This document shows positions 1-8,561 of a DNA stretch of 64,000 nt, one piece after another. The number at the start of each line of letters is the position of its first letter. The stretch's first letter is position 1. Location of the stretch: NCBI RefSeq assembly GCF_002245655.1, contig NZ_NOIH01000003.1:558001-622000 (forward strand), written 5' to 3'. The notes beneath the pieces were generated by a model that saw only the letters and a list, made by a program, of their open reading frames with translations, did not search any database and was not told the DNA's origin. Made by a program: the position numbers and the translations under genes. This stretch comes from Thauera propionica (lineage in GTDB: Bacteria; Pseudomonadota; Gammaproteobacteria; Burkholderiales; Rhodocyclaceae).

Positions 1-1502
1 TCAACGCCGCGCACACCTGGTTCCGCACCCCGCGTGCGGACGTGCTCCACGTGATGATGGAAGTACGCAGCGAGACCGACTACGTGCGCCATCACGCGCA
101 GAAGGTGCTTGCAATGTTCGCCGCGATGCGCGCCTTCGCCACCGCGCTCGAGACCGCCGGACACCGTGTGCGCTACCTGCGGATCGGTGACACCGACAAC
201 CGCCAGTCCTTCGCCGCCAACCTGGCGCAGGTAGCAGCCGAGTGCGGCGCGACCCGCTTCGAGCGCATGGAGGCCGACGAATGGCGGGTGGAACGCCTGC
301 TCGACGAGGCTGCCGCTGCGCTCGGCCTGCCCCAAGGGGTCATCGGCAGCGAACACTTCCTCGCCGACCGTGCCGAGCTCGCCCAGCGCTTCGCCACCAA
401 GGTGCCGCGCATGGAGTTCTTCTACCGCGACATGCGCCGCCGCCACCGCATCCTGCTCGATGCGGACGGTGGCCCGGTGGGCGGGGTGTGGAATTTCGAT
501 GCGCAGAACCGCGACAAGTGGCCGGGCGACCCACCCGCGCCGGACTGGCCGTGGCGCGGGCACGATCTCTCCGCGCTGTGGGACGAGATCGTCGCCGCCG
601 GCGTGCAGACGATCGGCACGCCCCACGCCGGCACGCTGCGCTGGCCGACCAGCCGGCGCGAGGCGCGCGCCGGGCTGGCGCGTTTCATCGAACATGCGCT
701 GCCCCACTTCGGGACCTATCAGGACGCGATGAGCACGCGCTCGACGACACTGTTCCATTCCGGACTGTCCTTTGCGCTCAACGTCAAGCTGCTGCATCCG
801 CGCGAGGTCATCGATGCCGCCGTCGCGGCGTGGCAGGCGGGCAAGGTGGAGCTGGCGAACTGCGAGGGCTTCGTGCGCCAGATCCTGGGCTGGCGCGAGT
901 TCGTGCGCGGCGTGTATTGGGCGCGCATGCCGGGCTATGCGACGGCCAACGCGCTCGACGCGCATCGCCCGCTGCCGGCGTGGTACTGGAGCGGCGACAC
1001 GAAAATGGCCTGCCTGCGCCACGCGATCGCACAGTCGCTCGACACCGGCTACGCCCATCACATCCAGCGCCTGATGGTCACCGGGAACTTCGCGCTGCTC
1101 GCCGGCTGCGACCCGGACGAAGTCGATGCCTGGTACCTCGGCATCTACATCGACGCTTTCGAGTGGGTGGAGATGCCCAACACCCGCGGCATGAGCCAGT
1201 TCGCCGACGGCGGCGTGATCGCCAGCAAGCCCTACGCCGGCGCGGCGAGCTACATCGGCAAGCAGTCGGACTACTGCAAGGCCTGCGCCTACGACCCCAA
1301 GCGCCGCCATGGTGCCAGCGGCAAGCCCGCCTGCCCGCTCAACAGCCTGTACTGGGACTTCCTGCTGCGCCATGAAGCCCGCTTCGCGCGCAATCCGCGC
1401 ATGGCGATGCCCTACAAGGCGTGGGCGAAGATGGCGCCCACCGAACGCGCGGCGACGCTCTCGCAGGCGGCCCGCTATCTCGAACGGCTGGAAGCGCTAT
1501 GA
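1..1502 (+). CDS. Cryptochrome/photolyase-related protein (FeS-BCP/PhrB type), 5' end outside window
   Basis: The reading frame is open from the first bases of the window, before the first GTG at 42, and the residues there (NAAHTWFRTPRADVLHVMME) look like the usual N-terminal part of the family, so the true start lies upstream. The protein belongs to the deoxyribodipyrimidine photolyase-related family, FAD enzymes of the FeS-BCP/PhrB type that repair UV photoproducts, in characterised members (6-4) lesions. Near the C-terminus a YCKACAYD block followed by KPACPLNSLYWDF supplies three of the four cysteines that bind the 4Fe-4S cluster in this family. About 500 residues are visible, close to full length. 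Family assignment is firm; the exact lesion repaired is inferred from relatives. Confidence 0.9.
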   Translation, partial: NAAHTWFRTPRADVLHVMMEVRSETDYVRHHAQKVLAMFAAMRAFATALETAGHRVRYLRIGDTDNRQSFAANLAQVAAECGATRFERMEADEWRVERLLDEAAAALGLPQGVIGSEHFLADRAELAQRFATKVPRMEFFYRDMRRRHRILLDADGGPVGGVWNFDAQNRDKWPGDPPAPDWPWRGHDLSALWDEIVAAGVQTIGTPHAGTLRWPTSRREARAGLARFIEHALPHFGTYQDAMSTRSTTLFHSGLSFALNVKLLHPREVIDAAVAAWQAGKVELANCEGFVRQILGWREFVRGVYWARMPGYATANALDAHRPLPAWYWSGDTKMACLRHAIAQSLDTGYAHHIQRLMVTGNFALLAGCDPDEVDAWYLGIYIDAFEWVEMPNTRGMSQFADGGVIASKPYAGAASYIGKQSDYCKACAYDPKRRHGASGKPACPLNSLYWDFLLRHEARFARNPRMAMPYKAWAKMAPTERAATLSQAARYLERLEAL

Positions 1503-1686
1503 CACGCGTGCATCCGTTCGGTCTGCGGCGGATCAAGCAGCCGGGCCGTTTTCGGGGTTATCCTGTTGTCTCACGCACACCTGCGCGCCGCCGTCATGAC
1601 GACATCGGCCTTGCCAGGCGCGGTGTGCAACGCAACACGCTTGATCCCGCATGGCGCATCGGCGCCCGAACACAGGAGAACGCACC

Positions 1687-2181
1687 ATGGCAACCAAGAA
1701 GACCAAGTCCGTCGCCATCGACATCGGCATCCCCGAGGACCAGCGCAAGAAAATCGCAGCCGGCCTGTCGGCGCTGCTGGCCGACAGCTACACGCTGTAC
1801 CTGATGACGCACAACTTCCACTGGAACGTGACCGGGCCGCAGTTCAACAGCCTGCACGCCATGTTCATGGACCAGTACACCGAGCAGTGGAACGCGCTCG
1901 ACATCATCGCCGAGCGCATCCGCGCGCTGGGCTTCCCCGCCCCGGGCACCTACAAGGAGTTCGTCAAGCTGGCGTCGATCAAGGAAGTCGAAGGCGTGCC
2001 GAAGGCGACCGACATGGTCCGCCATCTGGTTGCTGCGCAGGAAGCCACCGCCCGTACCGCGCGCAAGCTGTTCGACCTCGTCGATGAAGCCAACGACCAG
2101 CCCACCGCCGACGTGCTGACCCAGCGCATCGACGTCCATGAAAAGACCGCGTGGATGCTGCGCAGCCTGCTCGAAGAGTAA
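1687..2181 (+). CDS. dps: Dps family DNA-protection/ferritin-like protein
   Basis: This 164-residue protein is a Dps-type mini-ferritin that forms a dodecameric shell, oxidises Fe(II) with peroxide and shields DNA in stress and stationary phase. The THNFHWNVTGPQF block and the following MDQYTEQWNALDIIAERIR helix carry the ferroxidase His, Asp and Glu ligands shared across the two-fold interface. The length matches the family. The ATG at 1687 is chosen over upstream starts because an AGGAG lies about 8 bases before it and the N-terminus is the short Lys-rich tail common in Dps. It stands alone, ending 10 bases from a convergent YigZ-family gene. Confidence 0.93.
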   Translation: MATKKTKSVAIDIGIPEDQRKKIAAGLSALLADSYTLYLMTHNFHWNVTGPQFNSLHAMFMDQYTEQWNALDIIAERIRALGFPAPGTYKEFVKLASIKEVEGVPKATDMVRHLVAAQEATARTARKLFDLVDEANDQPTADVLTQRIDVHEKTAWMLRSLLEE

Positions 2182-2190
2182 GCCGCGCCG

Positions 2191-2799
2191 TCAGGCCGAC
2201 GACGCCGTATGGGCGTCGTCGAGCCACACCAGCCGCCCCTGGCCAGCCTCGTTGAGGCGCGCGACCAGCGCGGCGGCCGCATCCTCCGCCAGACTGAAGT
2301 GCAGCGTCACCGCGTCGCCATGCGCCACGTGCAGCAGGCTGGCGCCCGCGGCGTCCAGCTCGCGCCGCAGCAGGCCTTCCATCGCATACGGCACGACGCA
2401 GCCGAGTGCGCGCAGACGCACGATCGGCACCTTGGTGGCCGTCAGCAGCGCCTGCGCTACCGCGTCGGTGTAGGCGCGCACCAGACCGCCCGCCCCCAGC
2501 TTGACACCACCGAAGTAGCGCACCACGGTGGCGAGCACGCCTTCCAGATCCTGGTGGCGCAGCACGTCAAGCATCGGCCGGCCGGCCGTTCCGCTGGGTT
2601 CGCCGTCATCCACCGCCGCCGACTGCCCGCCAGCGAGCAGCGCCCAGCACACGTGGCGCGCGCCCGGATGCTGCGCCCACAGTTCCGCCACCACCTTCTG
2701 TGCGCCGGCACGGTCGGTCATCGGCTGCACGCAGCCGATGAAACGGCTCTTCTTGATGATGAGTTCGCTATGGACGGGGGCGGCGAGGGTCAGCGGCAT
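2191..2799 (-). CDS. YigZ/IMPACT family protein
   Basis: A 202-residue member of the YigZ/IMPACT (UPF0029) family. The core around residues 20-120 shows the family motifs KKSRFIGCVQP, DDGEPSGTAGRPML and VVRYFGGVKLGAGGLVRAY, and a C-terminal DUF1949-like ferredoxin-fold region follows. The biochemical role is poorly defined; eukaryotic IMPACT relatives act on translational control and bacterial ones are described as possible RNA- or nucleotide-binding proteins. The ATG at 2799 leaves a 10-base gap after the recC stop, so it is probably co-transcribed with recC. A longer in-frame extension upstream lies inside recC and is not typical of the family. Confidence 0.9.
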   Translation of the reverse strand: MPLTLAAPVHSELIIKKSRFIGCVQPMTDRAGAQKVVAELWAQHPGARHVCWALLAGGQSAAVDDGEPSGTAGRPMLDVLRHQDLEGVLATVVRYFGGVKLGAGGLVRAYTDAVAQALLTATKVPIVRLRALGCVVPYAMEGLLRRELDAAGASLLHVAHGDAVTLHFSLAEDAAAALVARLNEAGQGRLVWLDDAHTASSA

Positions 2800-2809
2800 C
2801 GTGGTCGAT

Positions 2810-5800
2810 CTAATCCAGGCGCGGGTCGTCGAGGTGCTCGAGCAGGGGGTGCAGCACGTCGCCCGCAAGCTCGAAGAAACGCTCGTCGGGCAGACCGGTC
2901 TCGCCGCGCAGGGCGAGGCGATAGGCCGGGTCACGCGCCTCGCCGAACTCGGGGTGATTGCCACCCGTCCATTTGCCCACGGCCTTGGCCGGGTCCTCGC
3001 CGTTGGTGATGTAGGCCCAGGCCGACTTCGGGAAGAAGTGCAGCGGCTGCGACAGGCCCTGGCGGTAGAGCGCGAGCAGCGCCATCAGGGCCCCGCGTGC
3101 CCTTTCGACGGGCAAGGCATGGAAGCGGAACTCGCCGTCGCGCGACAGGCCGTGCGTCTCGCAGGCCACACCGGCAGGCGGGTCGGCGCACAGCGCGAGA
3201 TGGGCGATCCAGGCGCCAAGGTAGTCCGCCGCCCGCGTGTCGTCGTAACGCGCACGCAGCAGGCCGTGCGGGCGCAGGTCGGTGAATGCCGCGACCAGCG
3301 ACCAGTCCTCGCCGTCCAGCACGCCGTCGATGTGCGCCACGTGCGCAGGCAGGGCCTCGCCCGCCTCCAGCCCGCGCAGACGCACAGCGAATGCGCGCAG
3401 GCGGGCGAGCTCGCGCGCCAGTGCCAGCTCGCCCAGCGTACCCGCCGGATATTCGCCGCCGGCACGCGCCAGTTCGGCAAGTGCCGCGGGTTCAGAATCG
3501 TCGCCCGAGTCCTGCCCGGCGGCGAGCAGCACCGGCAGCAGGCGCTGCGCCAGCGCCTGCTGGCCCGGCCAGTCGGGCAGCATCGGTTCGACGTCGTCAA
3601 GTTCCTCCTCCGCTTCGGGCAGGTCCAGTCCGACGCGCTCGCGCAGCAGATAGCGGCAGGGGTTGGCGAAGAAGCGGACGAGCTGGAACAGCTCGACCGT
3701 CCGCCAGCCTTCATCGGGCGGCGGAAGCGGCGACACGAAGAACGGCGCGGCCTCACCCGCCCCGTCCGGCGCGACACCCTCCTCACCCTCATCTTCGCGC
3801 TCGAAGGCCTGCACGCCCTCATCGACTACGGACACCGGCGCGGTGCTCAGGCGGCTCGCGAGGGCCTCGGCGTAGTCCTCGTTGAAGCTCGTCAGGCGCG
3901 GGTCGCCGCGCTCGCTGGAGATGAAGTAGTCTGCGGCAAAGGCTTGCAGGGGATGCTCCACCATCAGTCGCTTGCGCGCCGCCTGCAGGGCATCGGGCTC
4001 GCCCGGCGTGTCGGCGCAGGCCGCGGCGAGCGTGTCGAGCAGTTCGTCGACCAGCACGGACGGCGGCAAGGCCGAACCATCGCGCACGCTGCGCCCGACA
4101 TAGGACAGGTGCAGCACTTCACGCGCCGACAGCACGAGGTCGAGGAACAGGTTGCGGTCGTCGAGCCGGCGCTGGCGATCACCCGCCTGCGGCCGGGCGG
4201 CCATCAGGTCGAACTCGGGCGGCCGGTCGCTGCCGGGGAAGGCGCCCTGGTCCATGCCGATCAGGCACACGACGCGGTAGGGCAGGCCGCGCAGCGCCGA
4301 CAGCGCGGAAAAGGTGACCGTGCCGCCGGGCACGCCGCCGCGTGCGGGATCGTCGAGCAGCGCGACCAGCGCCGGGTGGATCACCTCGAAGGGCAACGCG
4401 GCGTCGAGTTCGGCTGCGGCAAGGTTGTCGGCCAGCGCAGCGAGGGCAGCCCGCACTTCGCGCAGGTCGTCGGCGTAGGCGGCGCTGTCGCCGACGAGAC
4501 GGTCGAGCACGGCGTTGAGCAGCTCACGCCAGACTGCGCCCGTGCGCGGCTGCCGGAGCGCGTCGCGCAGCCAGCGCAGGGTGTCGGCGTAGCGCCAGAA
4601 GGCGCCGAGCGCGAGCGCCGCCTGCCCCTCGGGCGCCGCGGCGCCGATGCGGCCGGCGAAGCTCGCCTGCTGCGCGGCCCCGCCCGCCGCCCAGGCGAGG
4701 AACAGGCGATGCAGGCCTTCGTCCAGCGAATGCTGCGCGGACGCCAGGCCTTCGCCCTCCTGCCCGTCCAGCCCCCAGCGCACGCCTGCAGCCTGCATCC
4801 AGTCGTGGATCGTCTCGAGTCCGCTCTCGTCCAACCCGAAGCGCGCCGCCACCGGCGACTGCTGCAGCAGGTCGAAAACGCGGCTCGCGGGAAAACGTCC
4901 GGCCGCCAGTTGCAGCGCCTGGTCCAGCACCTTCGCCACCGGGTTCTCGCGCGTGCCGCCCAGGCCGGTGATGCGCCACGGGATGCGGCGCGCCGGGGCC
5001 GCGGTGCCGAACACCGCCTCGATCAGCGGCGCGGCGCCTTCCAGATCGGGCATCAGCACCAGGACGTCGGATGGCCGCAACGCCTCGGACGTGTTCGCAT
5101 GGGCCTTGAACAGGCCGAGCAGGCGGTCGTGCAGCACCTCCAGCTCACGCGTGCGCGAATGGCAGACATGCACCTCGACGCTGCGATCGGCGGCCGCCAG
5201 CTGCACGCTGGCCGGTTCCAGTTCCTGCAGATCGAGGATGGCATTCTGCAGCTGGGCAAGCAGATGGCGCGCCGGATGGGGCGCGAAGGCCGCGTCCTCC
5301 TCCACCGCGTGCTCGCCCTCGAACAGCAGGCCGATGTGGGCGCGCGTCTGCTTGCCCCAGGCCGCGAGCAAGCTGTTGCCGGTCTCGAAGAACATGTCCT
5401 TCTGCTGCACCGCCAGCCACGACAGGCGGCGCGCATCGACGATGTCGAACCAGAACTCGCGGCAGGGGTTGAGCACGTACAGGCGCACCTCCACCACGCG
5501 CGACAGCTCGCGCAGCATGTCGAGGTAGAGCGGCGGCAGCGCGGGCAGGCCGAACACATGCACCGAGGCCGGCAGGCCGACCGCGGCGAGCTCGTCGCGC
5601 GACATCGCGGTGACGCGACGCAGGAAGACCTGGGCCGGATGCTCCTGGCGCAGCGCCAGGCCGTCGCGGATGCGGCGCCACAGCGCCGCCTGCCACGCCT
5701 CGTCCTCGCGCTCGAGCGCACCGGCAGCCACCTCCAGCACCGTACCCTGGCCGCCGGCCCATTGCTCCAGCCAGCGCGGCCGGTAGGTCAGGTAATGGTC

Positions 5801-6208
5801 GAACACGCGGGCGATGCGCCCGGCCAGTTCGTAGCGCATGCGCGCGTCGGCCCCCTCGAGGTAGCGCGCCAGCCGCGGATGCGCCGCCACCCAGGCGCCG
5901 TGCGCGTCGGCCGGATCGAGCAGCGCGTACACCCGCCACGCCAGCAGCGCCGGCGAAAAGGGCGAGCGTTCGGGCACCGGCACGACGCGGCCGATCTGCT
6001 GCCACAGCCACTGCGCGAGGTAGTCGAAGCGCAGGTTGGCACACACGCCTTCGCGGTCGGCGACGGCCAGCTCCACCTTGCGCCGCAGCGCACTGCTCGG
6101 GATCACCACCTGGCGCTGGCCGAACGGCCCCGGCTGCTCGGCAGCGAGGCGTTCGAGCAGGGCGTCGAGCAGGATTTCGAAGCGGTTCGAGAAGCTCAGG
6201 TGGAACAT
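2810..6208 (-). CDS. recC: RecBCD enzyme subunit RecC
   Basis: At 1132 residues this matches the size of RecC (E. coli 1122), the subunit of exonuclease V that recognises Chi and threads the 3' strand. The N-terminus (MFHLSFSNRFEILLDALLER) is the classic start of the family, and helicase-like but catalytically dead domains follow, with VFGLPALPPLYLDML near residue 240 and a C-terminal nuclease-like fold ending in PAYRLALRGETGLPDERFF. RecC normally sits with recB and recD. Here the upstream neighbour is a diguanylate cyclase and the downstream one is a YigZ-family gene, and neither recB nor recD is in the window. Confidence 0.93.
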   Translation of the reverse strand: MFHLSFSNRFEILLDALLERLAAEQPGPFGQRQVVIPSSALRRKVELAVADREGVCANLRFDYLAQWLWQQIGRVVPVPERSPFSPALLAWRVYALLDPADAHGAWVAAHPRLARYLEGADARMRYELAGRIARVFDHYLTYRPRWLEQWAGGQGTVLEVAAGALEREDEAWQAALWRRIRDGLALRQEHPAQVFLRRVTAMSRDELAAVGLPASVHVFGLPALPPLYLDMLRELSRVVEVRLYVLNPCREFWFDIVDARRLSWLAVQQKDMFFETGNSLLAAWGKQTRAHIGLLFEGEHAVEEDAAFAPHPARHLLAQLQNAILDLQELEPASVQLAAADRSVEVHVCHSRTRELEVLHDRLLGLFKAHANTSEALRPSDVLVLMPDLEGAAPLIEAVFGTAAPARRIPWRITGLGGTRENPVAKVLDQALQLAAGRFPASRVFDLLQQSPVAARFGLDESGLETIHDWMQAAGVRWGLDGQEGEGLASAQHSLDEGLHRLFLAWAAGGAAQQASFAGRIGAAAPEGQAALALGAFWRYADTLRWLRDALRQPRTGAVWRELLNAVLDRLVGDSAAYADDLREVRAALAALADNLAAAELDAALPFEVIHPALVALLDDPARGGVPGGTVTFSALSALRGLPYRVVCLIGMDQGAFPGSDRPPEFDLMAARPQAGDRQRRLDDRNLFLDLVLSAREVLHLSYVGRSVRDGSALPPSVLVDELLDTLAAACADTPGEPDALQAARKRLMVEHPLQAFAADYFISSERGDPRLTSFNEDYAEALASRLSTAPVSVVDEGVQAFEREDEGEEGVAPDGAGEAAPFFVSPLPPPDEGWRTVELFQLVRFFANPCRYLLRERVGLDLPEAEEELDDVEPMLPDWPGQQALAQRLLPVLLAAGQDSGDDSEPAALAELARAGGEYPAGTLGELALARELARLRAFAVRLRGLEAGEALPAHVAHIDGVLDGEDWSLVAAFTDLRPHGLLRARYDDTRAADYLGAWIAHLALCADPPAGVACETHGLSRDGEFRFHALPVERARGALMALLALYRQGLSQPLHFFPKSAWAYITNGEDPAKAVGKWTGGNHPEFGEARDPAYRLALRGETGLPDERFFELAGDVLHPLLEHLDDPRLD

Positions 6209-6313
6209 GTCGGGCCATCAGGCTGCGCATGCGGGATGCGGCAACGGCGGCAGGCGGTCGGGACGGGCCTCGATTATACGGGCGGCGACGGGTCAGGCCC
6301 GGTACAAGGCCGC

Positions 6314-7630
6314 CTAGCCTGCAGAGGACGCCGGCGGCTCCGGCACGTACTCCATGACGCGGCCACGACCCTCGCGCTTGACGGCGTAGCAGGCGTGGTC
6401 GGCGGCATGCAGCACCTCGGCGACGCTCTCCATCGTGCCGTCGATGATAGCGAAGCCGATGCTGGCGCCGATACGAAACTCCCTGCCCTCCCACATGAAG
6501 CGCAGCTCGCGCACGGCCTCGCACAGGCCGTCGGCGATGCGGTAGGCATCGGCGCTCGTGCAGCCACGCAGGATCATCGCGAACTCGTCGCCGCCGATGC
6601 GGCACACGATGTCCTCGGCGCGCAGGCGCTGGCGGATCAGGTCGGCGACGGTGCGCAGCAGGGCGTCGCCAGCGGCATGGCCGGCGGTGTCGTTGACCGC
6701 CTTGAAGTGGTCGAGGTCGATGAAGCACAGCGCGCCGCGGTCATCCGCCCGGCGCGAGGCGGCGACCATCTCCTCGAGCGCCTGCTCGAAGGCCCGGCGA
6801 TTGGGCAGCGCCGTCAGCGGGTCGTGCAGGGCCTGGTGGGCGAGGCGTGCGGTCGCTTCGTCGATCTTCGCCTGCATCAGCTTGTGCGCGCTGCCGATGG
6901 AGCGCGCCATCGAATTGAAGCCGAGCTGCAGTTCGCGCAGCTCCTCGCTGCCGGCGTGGTCGGGCACCTGCACGTCGAGATCGCCCGCAGCCATGCGCCG
7001 CACGGCGTCGACCAGGCGCGCCACGGGTCGCCCGACCTGGTTTGCAAGCCGCGTGGCAAGCAGCGCGGCAAACAGCAGGGTCACGAGCGCGAGGCCAAGC
7101 GTGGTCAGCATCGTCGAGCGCCACTCGGCGTCGAGCTCGCTCGTGTCGAGTTCGACGTACACCCAGCCGACCGGCCCCGGCACGCCGGCCGCCTCCTGCA
7201 CACCGATCTCGTCGACCACCAACGGCACAGACATGACGGGCGCGGCGAAACCCTTGCGGCCGTCGCGCTGCTCGAGCCGGGAGGGCTGGCGCACCGACTT
7301 GACGCGGGCCGGTTCAAGCAGCCGCGCCTCGCCGTGCGAGGCGATGAGTTCGCCGCCGCGCTCGTACACAGCCACCGCCACCACGTCCGGCTGGGTGACC
7401 AAGGCCTGCAGCAAGCCATCGAGGATGCCGGGATTACCGGAGATCACGCCGTACTCAGCGGCTGGCGCGAAAAAGCTGACGATGGCGACACCGCGTTCGA
7501 CGATCGCATCCTGGGTCATGCGCTCACCGCGGTGCAGGAACAACCCTGCCATCGCGGCAACGAGCAGCGTCACCGGTAGCAGAACGGTCAGCAGCAGGCG
7601 GTGGCGCAGGGGCAATCGGGCAGGATTCAT
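6314..7630 (-). CDS. Membrane HAMP-GGDEF diguanylate cyclase
   Basis: A 438-residue inner-membrane sensor that should make c-di-GMP. A first membrane helix (about residues 9-28) and a second (about 170-190) flank a periplasmic CHASE8-like segment, then come a HAMP domain (GRPVARLVDAVRRMAAGDLD) and a GGDEF domain. The active site RIGGDEFAMIL is intact near residue 344, and RAED five residues before it is a product-inhibition I-site. Its ATG overlaps the stop of the upstream binding-protein gene by 4 bases, so the two are translationally coupled. The arrangement suggests that the binding protein feeds a ligand signal to this cyclase, which is inference. Confidence 0.93.
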   Translation of the reverse strand: MNPARLPLRHRLLLTVLLPVTLLVAAMAGLFLHRGERMTQDAIVERGVAIVSFFAPAAEYGVISGNPGILDGLLQALVTQPDVVAVAVYERGGELIASHGEARLLEPARVKSVRQPSRLEQRDGRKGFAAPVMSVPLVVDEIGVQEAAGVPGPVGWVYVELDTSELDAEWRSTMLTTLGLALVTLLFAALLATRLANQVGRPVARLVDAVRRMAAGDLDVQVPDHAGSEELRELQLGFNSMARSIGSAHKLMQAKIDEATARLAHQALHDPLTALPNRRAFEQALEEMVAASRRADDRGALCFIDLDHFKAVNDTAGHAAGDALLRTVADLIRQRLRAEDIVCRIGGDEFAMILRGCTSADAYRIADGLCEAVRELRFMWEGREFRIGASIGFAIIDGTMESVAEVLHAADHACYAVKREGRGRVMEYVPEPPASSAG

Positions 7631-8553
7631 GGCTGGTCACCCGTGGCGATGAGGCGCAGCAGTTCAGCGTCGTCCGCCACGCTCAGGCCGAGCGCACGGG
7701 CAACCTGGCGGTTGACGGCGATGTCGAAGGAGGCCGGTCCGCGTGGCGGCGGCAGCTGGACGCTCTCGTCCTTCTGAAGGCGCAACCAGGCGATGAGATC
7801 GGCGGCGACCTGTTCCGGTGTGGTGAAGATGGCCGCGAGCGCGCCCGCATCGACGTAGGCGCGCGAGAACGCGACGATGGGCTTCTGGAAGCGGTAACTG
7901 GTCAGCAGGATCGAGCGAGCCGCCGACGGCGACGACAACATGGCGTCCGGCACCGCGATGAGACTGTCGCTGTCGCGCAGCACGGCCTCGAGCCCCCTGA
8001 TCAATTCAGCCTCGTCGCCGATGACACGCACAAAGAGATCGAGTCCGGACGCTGCCGCCGCGCGTTCGAGGTCAACACGATCACCCCGCTCCGGCCCCAG
8101 CAGCACGCCCGCGCGCCGGGCGTCCGGCAGTACCGCCTTGAGCAGGCGAAACTGGCGCTCGGCGGGTTGGTCGAGCGTGAACGCCGACAGCGGCCTGTCC
8201 GGATGCGCCATGCGCAAGGCGTCAAAGCGTGCCTGTCCAATCATCGCCGCCAGCGTCGGACGCGGATTCAGGCGCAGCGCAGCCGATAGCGCCGCATCGC
8301 CGCTGGCCACGACGAGGTCGGCGCGCGCAAGCGCCACATCGTCGAGCCCCTCGGCCGGCGTCCCGGCATCCAGCACGCGGTGGCCCAGCCCCGCCGCAGC
8401 GCGACTGAACGCCTGCGCGAACGCGGCATGCGCCCCCCCGCGCTGCGACACAACCACCGCCACGTCCAGCCCCGCACGGGCGGGCAACACGAGACCCAGC
8501 AGCAGTCCGGCCAATAGCCAGATGCGAACGCGGAGCCCCCAGCCTCGGCACAT
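7627..8553 (-). CDS. ABC-type substrate-binding-like periplasmic protein (DUF534-like)
   Basis: A 308-residue exported protein with a clear signal peptide (LLAGLLLGLVLPARAGLDVA) and the layout of the ABC substrate-binding/YtrF-like family, with paired Rossmann-like lobes (VVVASGDAALSAAL, AGVLLGP, PIVAFSRAYVDAGALAAIF). There is no permease or ATPase gene beside it. Instead it lies between a TonB-dependent receptor gene (8 bases upstream) and a HAMP-GGDEF gene (4-base overlap downstream). That context points to a ligand-sensing accessory rather than a transporter subunit. The start is uncertain by a few codons, since the MCRGWGLRVR leader may begin slightly later. The ligand cannot be read from the sequence. 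Confidence 0.82.
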   Translation of the reverse strand: MCRGWGLRVRIWLLAGLLLGLVLPARAGLDVAVVVSQRGGAHAAFAQAFSRAAAGLGHRVLDAGTPAEGLDDVALARADLVVASGDAALSAALRLNPRPTLAAMIGQARFDALRMAHPDRPLSAFTLDQPAERQFRLLKAVLPDARRAGVLLGPERGDRVDLERAAAASGLDLFVRVIGDEAELIRGLEAVLRDSDSLIAVPDAMLSSPSAARSILLTSYRFQKPIVAFSRAYVDAGALAAIFTTPEQVAADLIAWLRLQKDESVQLPPPRGPASFDIAVNRQVARALGLSVADDAELLRLIATGDQP

Positions 8554-8561
8554 GGGCGGAC

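Noticed and set aside
2528-7579. A 1683-codon open frame on the + strand opposite recC and the GGDEF gene
   Set aside because: It is antisense to two firmly identified genes. Its product is Arg/Gln/His-rich without any family motif, typical of shadow frames in GC-rich DNA.
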